This document shows, piece after piece, positions 16,170 to 25,093 of a stretch of DNA of 64,000 nucleotides (the first letter of the stretch is position 1; every line of letters begins with the position of its first letter). A program made the position numbers and the translations under genes. The DNA comes from Dysgonomonas sp. 216 (GTDB taxonomy: Bacteria; Bacteroidota; Bacteroidia; Bacteroidales; Dysgonomonadaceae), in the NCBI RefSeq assembly GCF_010501065.1, contig NZ_QVMM01000001.1, positions 218,943-282,942 of the forward strand. The letters run 5' to 3'. The notes under the pieces were generated by a model. The model did no database searches. It was not told the origin of the DNA and saw nothing but the letters and a program-made list of their open reading frames with translations.

Positions 16170-19037
16170 TTACTCTTCGTTATATGTTGCCGTATCGCAA
16201 AGACAAGATATAAGGTTACGATCGCCATAAGCATTATCAATGCGGGCAACGTTTACCCAAAACTTGTTCTCCTTTACAAAATCGAGTGGAAAAGCCGCCT
16301 TCGAACGTGGATAGCTATGCTTCCATTCATCGGCACAAACCTCATATTCGGGGTGAGGCGCATTAACCAATACATTATCATCTTTGGCATAAGTACCATT
16401 TTCCACTTCTTTTATCTCTTCCCATATCTGATTCATCACAGCTATAAACCGATTCAGTTCGGCAAGGCTTTCACTCTCGGTAGGCTCAATCATCAATGTT
16501 CCATGAACAGGGAATGATAATGTTGGCGCATGATACCCGTAATCGACCAAACGTTTAGCTATATCGCTTTCGGTTATCCCCGACAATTCTTTCACCTTAC
16601 GGCATTCAAGAATAAGTTCGTGTCCAACCCTACCCGATGTGCCTGTATAAACAACACCATAAGTATCTTTTACACACTCGGCTATATAATTAGCACTGAG
16701 TATAGCTATTTTAGTCGCACGGGTCAATCCTTCGGCTCCCATCATACGAATATAACCGTAAGTTATAGGCAGTATACCTGCACTACCATACGGAGCCGAA
16801 GCTACCGTATTCAAAGTGCTTCCATCTTGTTCGGGATGGTGTGGTAAAAACCGAACAAGATGTTCGGCTACACATATAGGCCCTTCACCCGGCCCACCAC
16901 CTCCGTGAGGTATTGCAAATGTCTTATGTAAGTTCAGATGACATACATCGGCACCAATAACTCCCGGATTAGTTAAACCTACCTGAGCGTTCATATTAGC
17001 ACCATCCATATACACCTGCCCTCCCCTTTCGTGAATAATCTTACACATGTCTTTCACGTCCTTTTCAAAAATTCCGTGAGTAGACGGATAGGTTATCATA
17101 AATGCAGCAAGGTTATCCTTGTTCTGGTCAGCCTTAGCTACAAAATCGTCCATGTCGACATTTCCCTTGGCATCGGTAGCTACTATCACAATCTTATAGC
17201 CGGCTTGCACAGCCGAAGCGGGATTTGTACCATGAGCCGAAGCGGGAATCAATACTATATCGCGATGCGATTGTCCGATACTCTCCTGATATGCCCGAAT
17301 AGTCATCAAACCGGCATACTCTCCGGCTGCACCCGAATTTGGTTGAAAGCTTACACCTGCGAGCCCTGTTATTTCTCCCAGATAAGACGCAAGTTCCGAA
17401 ATCAACTCGGCATAGCCCATAGTCTGCATTTCCGGTGCATAAGGATGGATATTTTGAAAACCTCCTAAGTATAAAGGTAATAACTCCGACGCAGCATTCA
17501 GTTTCATTGTACACGAACCGAGTGAGATCATTGAGTGAGCCAACGATATATCTTTCCTTTCGAGACGTTTTATATAACGCATCAGTTCGGTTTCTGTATG
17601 ATACGAGTTGAACGCATCGTGTTGCAAATACTTACTTGTACGCAAAAAACTGCTCTTTATATTACATTTCGCAGGCAAATCGTCAATCATATACACCGTT
17701 GTTTGTCCTGCCGATACGGCAAAAACGGCCAACAATTCGTGTGCCTTATAGTCGTTTGTTGTTTCGTCTATACTTATACCTATTTCTCCCGTTTCGAAAT
17801 AACGAAGATTTATCTCCCTCATTTCGCAATTGAACCTGATATCATCATGCGATACCTCTTTTCGCAAAGAGACTTTCAATGTGTCGAAGTATTGATCGTT
17901 CTCAACTTTATACCCCAATGCAGTAAGTTCGTTTGCAATAAGAGCGGCTGTTGAATGTATACGTTCAGCAATAGTCTTAAGACCTTCGGGTCCATGATAT
18001 ACTGCATAAAAACTACTCATTGTAGCCAACAAAGCCTGAGCAGTACAGATATTAGATGTTGCTTTCTCTCTTTTTATATGTTGCTCCCTTGTTTGCAAAG
18101 CCATACGGTATGCAGGCTTTCCATAAGCATCCTTAGACAAACCGATTATACGTCCGGGAACATTGCGTTTATATTCTTCTTTAGTCGCAAAAAATCCGGC
18201 TGAAGGGCCTCCATAAAACATTGGAACGCCAAAGCGTTGGCTACTACCAAAAGCCACATCTGCACCCCATTCTCCGGGAGGTACAAGCAGGGTCAGAGCC
18301 ATCAAATCGGTAGCTACAGCTACTTTACAATCTAAAGACTTAGCTTTTTCTGTAAAATCGCTGTAATCTTCTATGCTTCCGTCCGAATTCGGGTATTGTA
18401 TAACAGCTCCGAAAAACGAGTCGTCAAGAGTTACAGTCTTATAATCGCCCTGAACTATTTCAATGCCATGTGGTTTCGATCTCGTATTTATTACAGCTAA
18501 TGTTTGAGGAAATATCTTATTATCAAGAAACAATTTATTCGCATTCTTGGTTACTTTATCACGACTGCGTAGTGCAAAAAACATCGAAACAGCCTCGGCT
18601 CCGGCAGTAGCTTCGTCCAATAACGAACAGTTTGAAAGTGGTAAGCCCGTCAGTTCACTTACTACCGTCTGAAAATTCATAAGAGCCTCTAATCGCCCTT
18701 GCGATATTTCGGCCTGATAAGGCGTATAGGAAGTATACCAAACGGGATTTTCGAAAACATTACGGTAAATGGCCGCAGGAACAACAGTATCGTACCATCC
18801 CATACCTATGTATGACGCATGTACCCTGTTTTTTGCAGCCAGCAGACTTATTTCTTCGGCATATTCGTATTCGCTTAAAGCCTTAGGTAAGTTCAGCCTT
18901 TCTTTCAACCTGATATTTTCAGGCAAAGTCTGACCTATTAAATCGTCAAGCGACTTTAACCCTACTTTTTCCAACATTATTTTCTCATCATCCTCATTGA
19001 TACCAATGTGCCGCGTATAGAATTTTTCTGCTTCCAT
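16170..19037 (-). CDS. gcvP: Glycine dehydrogenase (aminomethyl-transferring), P-protein
   Basis: P-protein is the PLP-dependent decarboxylase of the glycine cleavage system. The 955-residue protein is the long fused form carrying both halves; many other bacteria split it into GcvPA and GcvPB. It begins with FYTRHIGINEDDEKIML, typical of the family. The PLP lysine lies at about residue 705 in NLHKTFAIPHGGGGPG. The glycine-rich loop follows directly. No gcvT or gcvH is adjacent, so the other subunits must be elsewhere. No glycine riboswitch was recognised in the 74-base gap upstream. Confidence 0.97.
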   Translation of the reverse strand: MEAEKFYTRHIGINEDDEKIMLEKVGLKSLDDLIGQTLPENIRLKERLNLPKALSEYEYAEEISLLAAKNRVHASYIGMGWYDTVVPAAIYRNVFENPVWYTSYTPYQAEISQGRLEALMNFQTVVSELTGLPLSNCSLLDEATAGAEAVSMFFALRSRDKVTKNANKLFLDNKIFPQTLAVINTRSKPHGIEIVQGDYKTVTLDDSFFGAVIQYPNSDGSIEDYSDFTEKAKSLDCKVAVATDLMALTLLVPPGEWGADVAFGSSQRFGVPMFYGGPSAGFFATKEEYKRNVPGRIIGLSKDAYGKPAYRMALQTREQHIKREKATSNICTAQALLATMSSFYAVYHGPEGLKTIAERIHSTAALIANELTALGYKVENDQYFDTLKVSLRKEVSHDDIRFNCEMREINLRYFETGEIGISIDETTNDYKAHELLAVFAVSAGQTTVYMIDDLPAKCNIKSSFLRTSKYLQHDAFNSYHTETELMRYIKRLERKDISLAHSMISLGSCTMKLNAASELLPLYLGGFQNIHPYAPEMQTMGYAELISELASYLGEITGLAGVSFQPNSGAAGEYAGLMTIRAYQESIGQSHRDIVLIPASAHGTNPASAVQAGYKIVIVATDAKGNVDMDDFVAKADQNKDNLAAFMITYPSTHGIFEKDVKDMCKIIHERGGQVYMDGANMNAQVGLTNPGVIGADVCHLNLHKTFAIPHGGGGPGEGPICVAEHLVRFLPHHPEQDGSTLNTVASAPYGSAGILPITYGYIRMMGAEGLTRATKIAILSANYIAECVKDTYGVVYTGTSGRVGHELILECRKVKELSGITESDIAKRLVDYGYHAPTLSFPVHGTLMIEPTESESLAELNRFIAVMNQIWEEIKEVENGTYAKDDNVLVNAPHPEYEVCADEWKHSYPRSKAAFPLDFVKENKFWVNVARIDNAYGDRNLISCLCDTATYNEE

Positions 19038-19111
19038 ATTACAATGCTTTTTATGGTGAATGCCTATTTTACGGTTAACAACAAGGATACGGAAAATGTT
19101 GCAACCGTTTT

Positions 19112-19747
19112 TTAAAGATACGGATTATTTCTTATTTCTTCGCCAATTGTAGTTGTTGGTCCATGTCCGCTATATACTTTTGTTTCGGGCGGAAGGGTTA
19201 AAAGTTTCTTTTGTATATTATCTATCAATTGGTCGTGATTACCACCAGCCAAATCGGTACGCCCTATGCTCGACCGGAAGAGCACATCTCCTGCAAACAA
19301 GGCTTTTTCTTTATCGTTATAAAAAACAACACTTCCGGGCGAATGCCCCGGTACATGCAAAACCAGAAAGCGCTGGTTGCCAAACTCGATAATATCGTCT
19401 TCGTTCAGGTACGATTCAATTTCGGGTATTTCTGCCGGAGCATCAAATCCAAACATTCGCATTTGCGCAGGTATAGCCTCAAGCAAAAACAAATCGTCTT
19501 TATGTGCTTTGGTTTTTAAATTAAACTGTTCGTACACAAAGGTGTTACCAAAAACATGATCGAAATGAAGATGCGTATTAAGCAAATGTTTTACGATAAG
19601 CTTTTTATCCAATATAAAATTCAGCAAAGTTTCGCGTTCATCAGGATAAAAACAACTGGCATCGATAATTACACACTCGTTTGTTTCGTCGTAAACAACA
19701 TAAGTGTTTACATATATGGGATTAAACTGAAAGGTTTTAACTATCAT
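19112..19747 (-). CDS. Metallo-beta-lactamase fold hydrolase (glyoxalase II-like)
   Basis: This 211-residue cytoplasmic protein has the metal-binding HLHFDH motif (residues 60-65). It also has HVPGHSPGSVVFYN, AGDVLFRSSIGRTDL and a final SGHGPTTTIGEE histidine. This is the pattern of glyoxalase II-like thioester hydrolases. The C-terminal substrate domain of true GloB is missing, so a broad thioesterase or unknown substrate is more likely than glutathione work. It sits 74 bases upstream of gcvP on the same strand. Confidence 0.9.
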   Translation of the reverse strand: MIVKTFQFNPIYVNTYVVYDETNECVIIDASCFYPDERETLLNFILDKKLIVKHLLNTHLHFDHVFGNTFVYEQFNLKTKAHKDDLFLLEAIPAQMRMFGFDAPAEIPEIESYLNEDDIIEFGNQRFLVLHVPGHSPGSVVFYNDKEKALFAGDVLFRSSIGRTDLAGGNHDQLIDNIQKKLLTLPPETKVYSGHGPTTTIGEEIRNNPYL

Positions 19748-19811
19748 AAAATTATTTCGACTTTTTATCTATCAATAAAATAAGGGGAGGGTAATTTTTG
19801 AGATATTAAAC

Positions 19812-20432
19812 TCACACAGGCAAATAAACAACCTTTTTGGTTTCGAAAAAATCTTCTTCGAAAAAGCTGCTTAAATCGTCAACATCAACAAGATTACGAA
19901 ACTGATGTAACTCCGATTCGAGTTCGCCACCTTTCAAACAAATAATTCCGTTCGGGAGCGAGTTTTTTTGTTTTTCCGAAATGTTTTTCCGTACTATCTT
20001 AAACAAATCGCCCAAAGGCATAACTGCACGGCTAACAACAAAATCGAATTTCTTTTTTTCGTCTTCCGCCCTGCAATGCCTGAATGATATATTCTGTAAA
20101 CCTATAGCATTAGACACCTCTGTAGCTACCCTAATCTTTTTTCCTATGCTATCAACCAGCAGAAATTCACATTCTGGAAAAAAAATAGCCAAAGGCACAC
20201 CGGGAAATCCTCCGCCTGTACCAACATCCATTATCGACGTTCCTTTTGTGAAAGATATAAGCTTGGCTATACCCAACGAGTGCAAAACATGATGGGTATA
20301 AAGATTCTGAATATCTTTGCGTGAAATAACATTTATTTTGTCATTCCAATCGACATACAAATCATACAGTGCAGCAAACTGTTCCTTTTGCTTTTCGTTA
20401 ATATCAGGAAAGTATTTTAATATAACGTCCAT
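19812..20432 (-). CDS. rsmG: 16S rRNA (guanine527-N7)-methyltransferase RsmG
   Basis: RsmG methylates G527 in the 530 loop of 16S rRNA using S-adenosylmethionine. The 206-residue protein has the expected length, the N-terminal YVDWNDKINVISRKD motif, the SAM-binding IMDVGTGGGFPGVPLAI (near residue 66) and VSRAVMPL near residue 133. Orientation and spacing suggest a leftward run rsmG, MBL hydrolase, gcvP, each with its own short gap. Confidence 0.95.
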   Translation of the reverse strand: MDVILKYFPDINEKQKEQFAALYDLYVDWNDKINVISRKDIQNLYTHHVLHSLGIAKLISFTKGTSIMDVGTGGGFPGVPLAIFFPECEFLLVDSIGKKIRVATEVSNAIGLQNISFRHCRAEDEKKKFDFVVSRAVMPLGDLFKIVRKNISEKQKNSLPNGIICLKGGELESELHQFRNLVDVDDLSSFFEEDFFETKKVVYLPV

Positions 20433-20470
20433 AAATTATTGAAGACTTGTTATATGAATAAATTTAAAGG

Positions 20471-21331
20471 TTATTCTTCAAAAAAAACGGAAATCGGAGA
20501 TTTCTTTTTTAAGATATCCGTAATATCAATATAAGATATAGGAATTACAATCTCATCTAACTGAAGAACCGAATATTCGTTTTTATTAAACACATAGGTA
20601 ACAGCCTTATCGTCGATATAGAAGTTTCCATTAGGCATCATTTCATCAATTCCAAAATAGCCCAAGTCTTCCAAATCGTGTATGGTTTTAACCCCGTTCT
20701 TGTTCATTAAGCGGTCTTTAAATATCAGGTTCAGCACCCTTTCGTAACCGGGTTGAAAGATATCGTCTTCAGACAAAAGTTCACCGGTTTCCAAATTAAG
20801 GACATAACTATAAACCTGTTTATAAGAATTTTGTCCTCCTTTGCTATTGGTTTGAATTGTTTGCAAGGACAACAAGTCCGACTTATTAAACAATATTTTA
20901 TTAGAAAGACTCTCGTAATAAGAGAAATAAGTATCAACACTGGCATCTTCACTTATTTCATACACTTTTTCTTTGTAAAAAATACGGGCGTCTTCTTTAT
21001 AATTGTCGATGTAATTCTTTGCATACGCATCAAACGCTTCATCGGGCATTAAACCTTCATAATTTTTATCCAGAAACAAGCCTAAAAATATTTGTTGAAG
21101 AGTATCCAACTTAGCCTCATCAAAGCACGAAACCGGATATATGTAAGATATTTCAAGATTACATGAAGGCTGGGCTGTATCGTTTTCTAAATGAAAACTC
21201 CGTGAAACGTTTATGGTATCAAAGGATATAACGTTATCTACTGTCACATCCACTTGCTTCTCTTTACATGAGTTTAAAACAATCAAAAGCAAAAGAAACA
21301 GGATCGAGGTGTATAACCTAAACATTCTCAT
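20471..21331 (-). CDS. DUF3298-type lipoprotein
   Basis: The 286-residue protein starts with a lipoprotein signal (LLLLIVLNSC, Cys near residue 22). The mature part resembles the DUF4163/DUF3298 family: VYSYVLNLETGELLSEDDIF, then a C-terminal YSVLQLDEIVIPISYIDI. Related domains occur in RsiV-like anti-sigma factors and Bacteroidetes lipoproteins, but no sigma factor is nearby. The function is unknown. The alternative start two codons later is equally possible. A -7 box (TATATTTG on the minus strand) lies at 21359-21366. Confidence 0.82.
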   Translation of the reverse strand: MRMFRLYTSILFLLLLIVLNSCKEKQVDVTVDNVISFDTINVSRSFHLENDTAQPSCNLEISYIYPVSCFDEAKLDTLQQIFLGLFLDKNYEGLMPDEAFDAYAKNYIDNYKEDARIFYKEKVYEISEDASVDTYFSYYESLSNKILFNKSDLLSLQTIQTNSKGGQNSYKQVYSYVLNLETGELLSEDDIFQPGYERVLNLIFKDRLMNKNGVKTIHDLEDLGYFGIDEMMPNGNFYIDDKAVTYVFNKNEYSVLQLDEIVIPISYIDITDILKKKSPISVFFEE

Positions 21332-21358
21332 TAAGCATCTATTTTGCGATTATTAATG

Positions 21359-21366
21359 CAAATATA
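21359..21366 (-). promoter_or_regulatory. -7 box for DUF3298 lipoprotein gene
   Basis: The minus strand reads TATATTTG, a full match to TAnnTTTG, 28 bases before the start codon. No well spaced -33 TTTG is visible. Confidence 0.45.
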
Positions 21367-21479
21367 TCAAACTAATTTATATTAAAACCGATTTTACGAG
21401 TCAAAGTTCGAAACTAACATTTACTTACTTTATCCTCAACATTATAAAATAAGCCGTCTGCTATACACATTAAATTTAT

Positions 21480-21487
21480 TATATTTG
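21480..21487 (+). promoter_or_regulatory. -7 box for thioredoxin-fold lipoprotein gene
   Basis: TATATTTG matches TAnnTTTG and lies 41 bases before ATG 21529. It is the same octamer as the boxes before the rnf operon and the zinc-ribbon gene. Confidence 0.45.
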
Positions 21488-21528
21488 CGCCTGTTATTAA
21501 AGCATTTTTTCATTACACACCCATCATT

Positions 21529-22686
21529 ATGAGTATATTTAAGTTCCTTACATTGGCCATTGTTACGGGCAGCCTCTTTTTCATTTCGTGCAACAACAAA
21601 CCTGTATTCACGGTAGAAGGTTCTATTGAAAATGCTGAAGGATCGACTATCTACTTCGAACGCCGAGGACTTAACGAGTTGGCAATAATAGACTCACTCA
21701 AGCTGGATAACAATGGTAATTTTAAATTCGAAACTCCGGCACAAAGCTACCCTGAGTTTTACATATTAAAACTTGATAACCAAACTATAAATATTTCAGC
21801 CGATTCCACTGAAACTGTCACTGTAAAATCTTCGAAGAAAAATTTCGCAACCAATTACACCATAAGCGGATCGGAAAGCTCGCAGCGAATAAAAGAAATT
21901 GTATTAGCTAATTCAGCCCTATCGTTAAAATTAGACAGCTTAAAAAAGGAATACGATAGTAAAAACATTTCAGCTGAAATATATATCGAAGCGATGAATA
22001 ATGTTCTTAACAACACAAAATCGCAACTTATAAATATTATCGCACAAAATTTACAAAGCCCCTCGGCCTATTTCGCAATCTTTCAAAAACTTGACGGATA
22101 CTTGATATTCGACCCCAAAAAGAAAGAAGACCTCAGATACTACACAGCTGTAGCTAACGCATGGATTACAAACTACGAAAATAGCCCACGCACCGAGCAA
22201 TTAAAAATGTTTACTTACAACATGCTGGCTCAAAGCAGAGCAAAAGAAAAATCGGACACATTAACGCATAGTATCAAAGAGGTTACCGCCGCCGAAGCAT
22301 ATAATGTTGAACTACCCGATATATCGGGCAAAAAGATATCTCTAACATCGTTACAAGGAAAAGTTGTTATCCTTGACTTTACTGCATATCAAACAGAATA
22401 CTCGCCCGGACATAATATACAGATAAATAAAGTATACGAAAAATACAAAAACAATATCGAAGTCTTTCAGGTTTCGTTTGATACCGATATACACTTCTGG
22501 GAAAACGCATCATCTAACCTACCTTGGATATGTGTAAGAGATAAACAATCTCTACAATCGAGCCTTATCTCTCAATTCAATATACAAGAATTGCCAACAA
22601 CTTATTTATTGAACAAAAACGGTGAAATAGTGAAAAGAATGCAGAAAAACGATAACCTTGAAGCTGAAATAAAGAAACTTATTTAA
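21529..22686 (+). CDS. DUF4369 / TlpA-like lipoprotein lacking CXXC
   Basis: The 385-residue protein has a lipoprotein signal (SLFFISC, Cys near 21), then a DUF4369 domain (FTVEGSIENAEGSTIYFERR) and a helical middle. A thioredoxin-like domain begins near residue 260 (VELPDISGKKISLTSLQGKVVILDF). The redox motif is replaced by TAYQTEYSPG, with no cysteine at the CXXC position. The cis-Pro loop ELPTTYLLNKNGEI is intact. It parallels the gene at 1569 in layout and loss, although sequence identity outside motifs looks low. It is probably anchored facing the periplasm; the role is unknown. Confidence 0.86.
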   Translation: MSIFKFLTLAIVTGSLFFISCNNKPVFTVEGSIENAEGSTIYFERRGLNELAIIDSLKLDNNGNFKFETPAQSYPEFYILKLDNQTINISADSTETVTVKSSKKNFATNYTISGSESSQRIKEIVLANSALSLKLDSLKKEYDSKNISAEIYIEAMNNVLNNTKSQLINIIAQNLQSPSAYFAIFQKLDGYLIFDPKKKEDLRYYTAVANAWITNYENSPRTEQLKMFTYNMLAQSRAKEKSDTLTHSIKEVTAAEAYNVELPDISGKKISLTSLQGKVVILDFTAYQTEYSPGHNIQINKVYEKYKNNIEVFQVSFDTDIHFWENASSNLPWICVRDKQSLQSSLISQFNIQELPTTYLLNKNGEIVKRMQKNDNLEAEIKKLI

Positions 22687-22839
22687 GCAAAAACAAGGAG
22701 AACCGAATATTAAATTCACCTGTCATTAATCTTCAGCTACTAACACAACGCCGGCAAAATCAAAGTCTTCTGTTTCGGGTTTAAATCTCCTGCCACAAAA
22801 GACACATCAACTTCATTTACCGAGAAAGATGCAGTGCAA

Positions 22840-22875
22840 CAGATATTATCTGTTACGAATTATTAATTCGTAACA
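22840..22875. promoter_or_regulatory. Tandem palindromes, candidate operator upstream of spt
   Basis: Two perfect inverted repeats overlap by two bases and both centre on ATT: a 13-base one (22840-22852) and a 25-base one (22851-22875, arms of 11). They lie about 155 bases upstream of the probable spt promoter. The symmetry suits a dimeric regulator, or a stem-loop at the end of the preceding transcript; there is no T-run after it. Confidence 0.5.
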
Positions 22876-23005
22876 TTACACGTATGCAATGATCAATAAT
22901 TTAACAATAGATAAAATTTAACAATAAAAAAACACCTTAAAGGGCTTGTTTATTAATTATTATCACGGCAACTATCTTTTTTGCAAAATATTTGAAATAA
23001 AAGGA

Positions 23006-23034
23006 TTTGTTCTCGTTTTTTTTAGCTACTTTTG
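23006..23034 (+). promoter_or_regulatory. Probable spt promoter
   Basis: TTTG at 23006-23009 and TACTTTTG at 23027-23034 match the Bacteroidetes -33/-7 elements. The spacer is 17 bases, slightly short of the usual 19-21. The spt ATG is 75 bases further on. Confidence 0.55.
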
Positions 23035-23109
23035 CAGCCTGCTTTTTTGTGAGATATCGGTAACAATACCACCAAAAAGTATTATAGTTTAATTTTTTTT
23101 CATAGTATT

Positions 23110-24315
23110 ATGAACTTATTAAGAGATAAACTATACCGTTACGATGCAGCCCGCAATGCTAGAGCAGCGGGAATATATCCTTACTTTCGCGAAATACAAA
23201 GCGATCAGGATACTGAAGTAGTTATTAACGGTAAGAAAGTTCTGATGTTTGGTTCGAATGCTTATTTAGGGTTAACAAATCACCCGAAAGTAAAAGAAGC
23301 ATCTATTGAAGCAACAAAAAAGTACGGAACAGGAATGGCTGGATCCCGCTTTTTAAACGGAACACTCGACATACATGTCGAATTAGAGAAAAAACTGGCT
23401 AAATTTGTTGGAAAAGAAGACACCCTTGTTTATTCAACAGGTTTTAATGTAAACCAAGGTGTGGTCGGTTGTATAACCGGACGAGAAGACTACATACTTT
23501 GGGACGAACTGGATCATGCTTCTATTATTGAAGGGAACAGAGCCTCGTTGTCTACAAAACTGAAATTCCGCCACAACGACATGGAGTCGCTCGAAAAGCA
23601 ACTTCAAAAGTGCGATGCGGATAAGGTTAAGCTTATTGTTGTCGACGGCGTATTCAGCATGGAAGGCGATGTTATAAACCTACCCGAAGTAGTAAGGTTG
23701 TCCAAAAAGTATAACGCCAATATCATGATAGACGAAGCTCACGGGCTTGGTGTTCTTGGTAGAAACTATAGTGGAAAAGGCGTTCACGATCACTTTGGGC
23801 TTACCGACGACATGGACCTGATAATGGGTACATTCAGTAAGTCGCTTGCATCAATCGGAGGCTTTATTGCCGGAGACGAAGCTGCAATCGATTACCTTCG
23901 TCACAATTCCCGTCCTTACATATTTAGCGCAAGTATTACCCCCGGTGCAACAGCTGCGGCAAGTACAGCTTTAGACATCCTTATGTCGGAGCCCGAACGT
24001 ATTAAAGCATTATGGGATATAACAAACTACTCGCTCGAAGGATTCCGTTCCTTAGGATGTGAAATAGGACATACAGCAACCCCAATTATACCTTTGTTTA
24101 TCAGGGATAACGAAAAAACATTCCTTATCACAAAAACACTTTTCGAAGAAGGTGTATTTGTAAATCCTGTTGTTTCGCCTGCCGTTGCACCTAATGATAC
24201 ACTTATACGTTTCTCGCTAATGGCTACGCATACAAAAGAACAAGTGGATTTTGCTTTAGACAAAATTGAAAAGATATTCAAAAAAATGGGAGTTCTTTCA
24301 AAACAAACAGTTTAA
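23110..24315 (+). CDS. spt: Serine palmitoyltransferase (alpha-oxoamine synthase)
   Basis: This PLP enzyme condenses serine with a long-chain acyl-CoA or acyl-ACP, the first step of sphingolipid synthesis in Bacteroidetes. The 401-residue protein has the alpha-oxoamine synthase fold, VFSMEGDV, MIDEAHGLGVLG and PLP lysine K244 in TFSKSLAS. The N-terminal stretch GIYPYFREIQ...VLMFGSNAYLGLT closely resembles Bacteroides serine palmitoyltransferase, as I recall it, more than Kbl or BioF. Glycine C-acetyltransferase is the main alternative. It stands alone with its own promoter and strong terminator. Confidence 0.85.
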   Translation: MNLLRDKLYRYDAARNARAAGIYPYFREIQSDQDTEVVINGKKVLMFGSNAYLGLTNHPKVKEASIEATKKYGTGMAGSRFLNGTLDIHVELEKKLAKFVGKEDTLVYSTGFNVNQGVVGCITGREDYILWDELDHASIIEGNRASLSTKLKFRHNDMESLEKQLQKCDADKVKLIVVDGVFSMEGDVINLPEVVRLSKKYNANIMIDEAHGLGVLGRNYSGKGVHDHFGLTDDMDLIMGTFSKSLASIGGFIAGDEAAIDYLRHNSRPYIFSASITPGATAAASTALDILMSEPERIKALWDITNYSLEGFRSLGCEIGHTATPIIPLFIRDNEKTFLITKTLFEEGVFVNPVVSPAVAPNDTLIRFSLMATHTKEQVDFALDKIEKIFKKMGVLSKQTV

Positions 24316-24338
24316 AGATATCCTTTTAGCATACAGAT

Positions 24339-24375
24339 AAAAAGTCCCGTTTCTTTTACAGAAACGGGACTTTTT
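24339..24375. terminator. Strong bidirectional terminator between spt and hemerythrin gene
   Basis: A perfect 15-bp stem (AAAAAGTCCCGTTTC paired with GAAACGGGACTTTTT) closes a 7-base loop. It carries T-runs on both strands and sits between two convergent genes, so it can end transcription from either side. Confidence 0.92.
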
Positions 24376-24391
24376 CGTTATCATAAATCTT

Positions 24392-25093
24392 CTATTTCAA
24401 CTGTTCTTTTTCTATTTCTCTGATTCGGGGCACAACAAGATTATCTTCGATAAAAGTATGTACACCCAACTCTTCCTGCGTAGTAAATAACTCAAGCAAT
24501 ATATTAGTTATCAGCCTCTGGTTTTTCATCCCCGGCAAATACTTCATCAATATACGCTTTAGCTCTTCCACTTCGTTCTCTATATTGTTATGCCTTTCTT
24601 CAAATATACCGATATTATACCCATTGTTATTAGTCCTCTTTAATAAAGAATATATGTAAGGAAAAACAACTTCGTCTTCATAAGTCATATGATCGTATAC
24701 TTCCTTTACATAATTATCGAAAAAGTTCATTATCACATCCGACAAATCTTTCTCTTCCGGAGCAAATACCAATTGTAGTTTACGGCGGATATTAGGCAAC
24801 CTATCTTTCAAAAAATAATCGTGCGACGATCTCAGGTAATACAAAAAAGGTTCTACCCGAAGCTTCCCGAATTCTTCCTCTACATTTATTATCGACTTAC
24901 TGGACTGAAAATTTGCCAGAAAAAGGAAACAGTTAACATCAAAACCATTTTGCTGACAAACAGTCTCAACACTTTTATCGCCAAAACCCAATGGAATATT
25001 AAGTCGAAGCAACAGCAACAACAAATTACAATCGGCATCGATAAGATCCGACATCTTCATCGATTTGTTGAATACAGTAGTCACATTTTTCAT
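24392..25093 (-). CDS. Hemerythrin-domain di-iron protein (RIC/YtfE-like)
   Basis: RIC/YtfE/ScdA proteins help repair iron-sulfur clusters after nitric-oxide or oxidative damage. The 233-residue protein has a ScdA-type N-terminal region (residues 14-60, SDLIDADCN...). A four-helix hemerythrin domain follows with candidate iron ligands H91, H135, E139, H168, H212 and E216. It lacks the short ScdA CPxC motif. The start overlaps the stop of the LuxR gene (ATGA), so the two are co-translated. A nitrosative or oxygen-stress role is inferred from the family. Confidence 0.87.
   Translation of the reverse strand: MKNVTTVFNKSMKMSDLIDADCNLLLLLLRLNIPLGFGDKSVETVCQQNGFDVNCFLFLANFQSSKSIINVEEEFGKLRVEPFLYYLRSSHDYFLKDRLPNIRRKLQLVFAPEEKDLSDVIMNFFDNYVKEVYDHMTYEDEVVFPYIYSLLKRTNNNGYNIGIFEERHNNIENEVEELKRILMKYLPGMKNQRLITNILLELFTTQEELGVHTFIEDNLVVPRIREIEKEQLK

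Larger units (their letters stand above)
22687..23109. other. 423-base intergenic region upstream of spt
   Basis: No convincing ORF is present. The region contains two adjacent dyads with the same ATT centre. One is CAGAT-ATT-ATCTG at 22840-22852. The other has 11-bp perfect arms, TGTTACGAATT/AATTCGTAACA, at 22851-22875. A promoter-like pair lies further on, with TTTG at 23006-23009 and TACTTTTG at 23027-23034. The implied leader to the spt ATG is about 70 bases. Confidence 0.6.

Noticed and set aside
17031..17468. Open frames antisense to gcvP and other long genes
   Set aside because: They are shadows of strongly coding sequence on the other strand, with no family resemblance or ribosome site.
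19038..19111. Glycine riboswitch before gcvP
   Set aside because: The gap is only 74 bases and shows none of the conserved glycine-aptamer elements.
23110..24315. Glycine C-acetyltransferase (kbl) as the name
   Set aside because: No threonine dehydrogenase neighbour, and the N-terminal stretch resembles Bacteroides serine palmitoyltransferase; kept as the alternative only.
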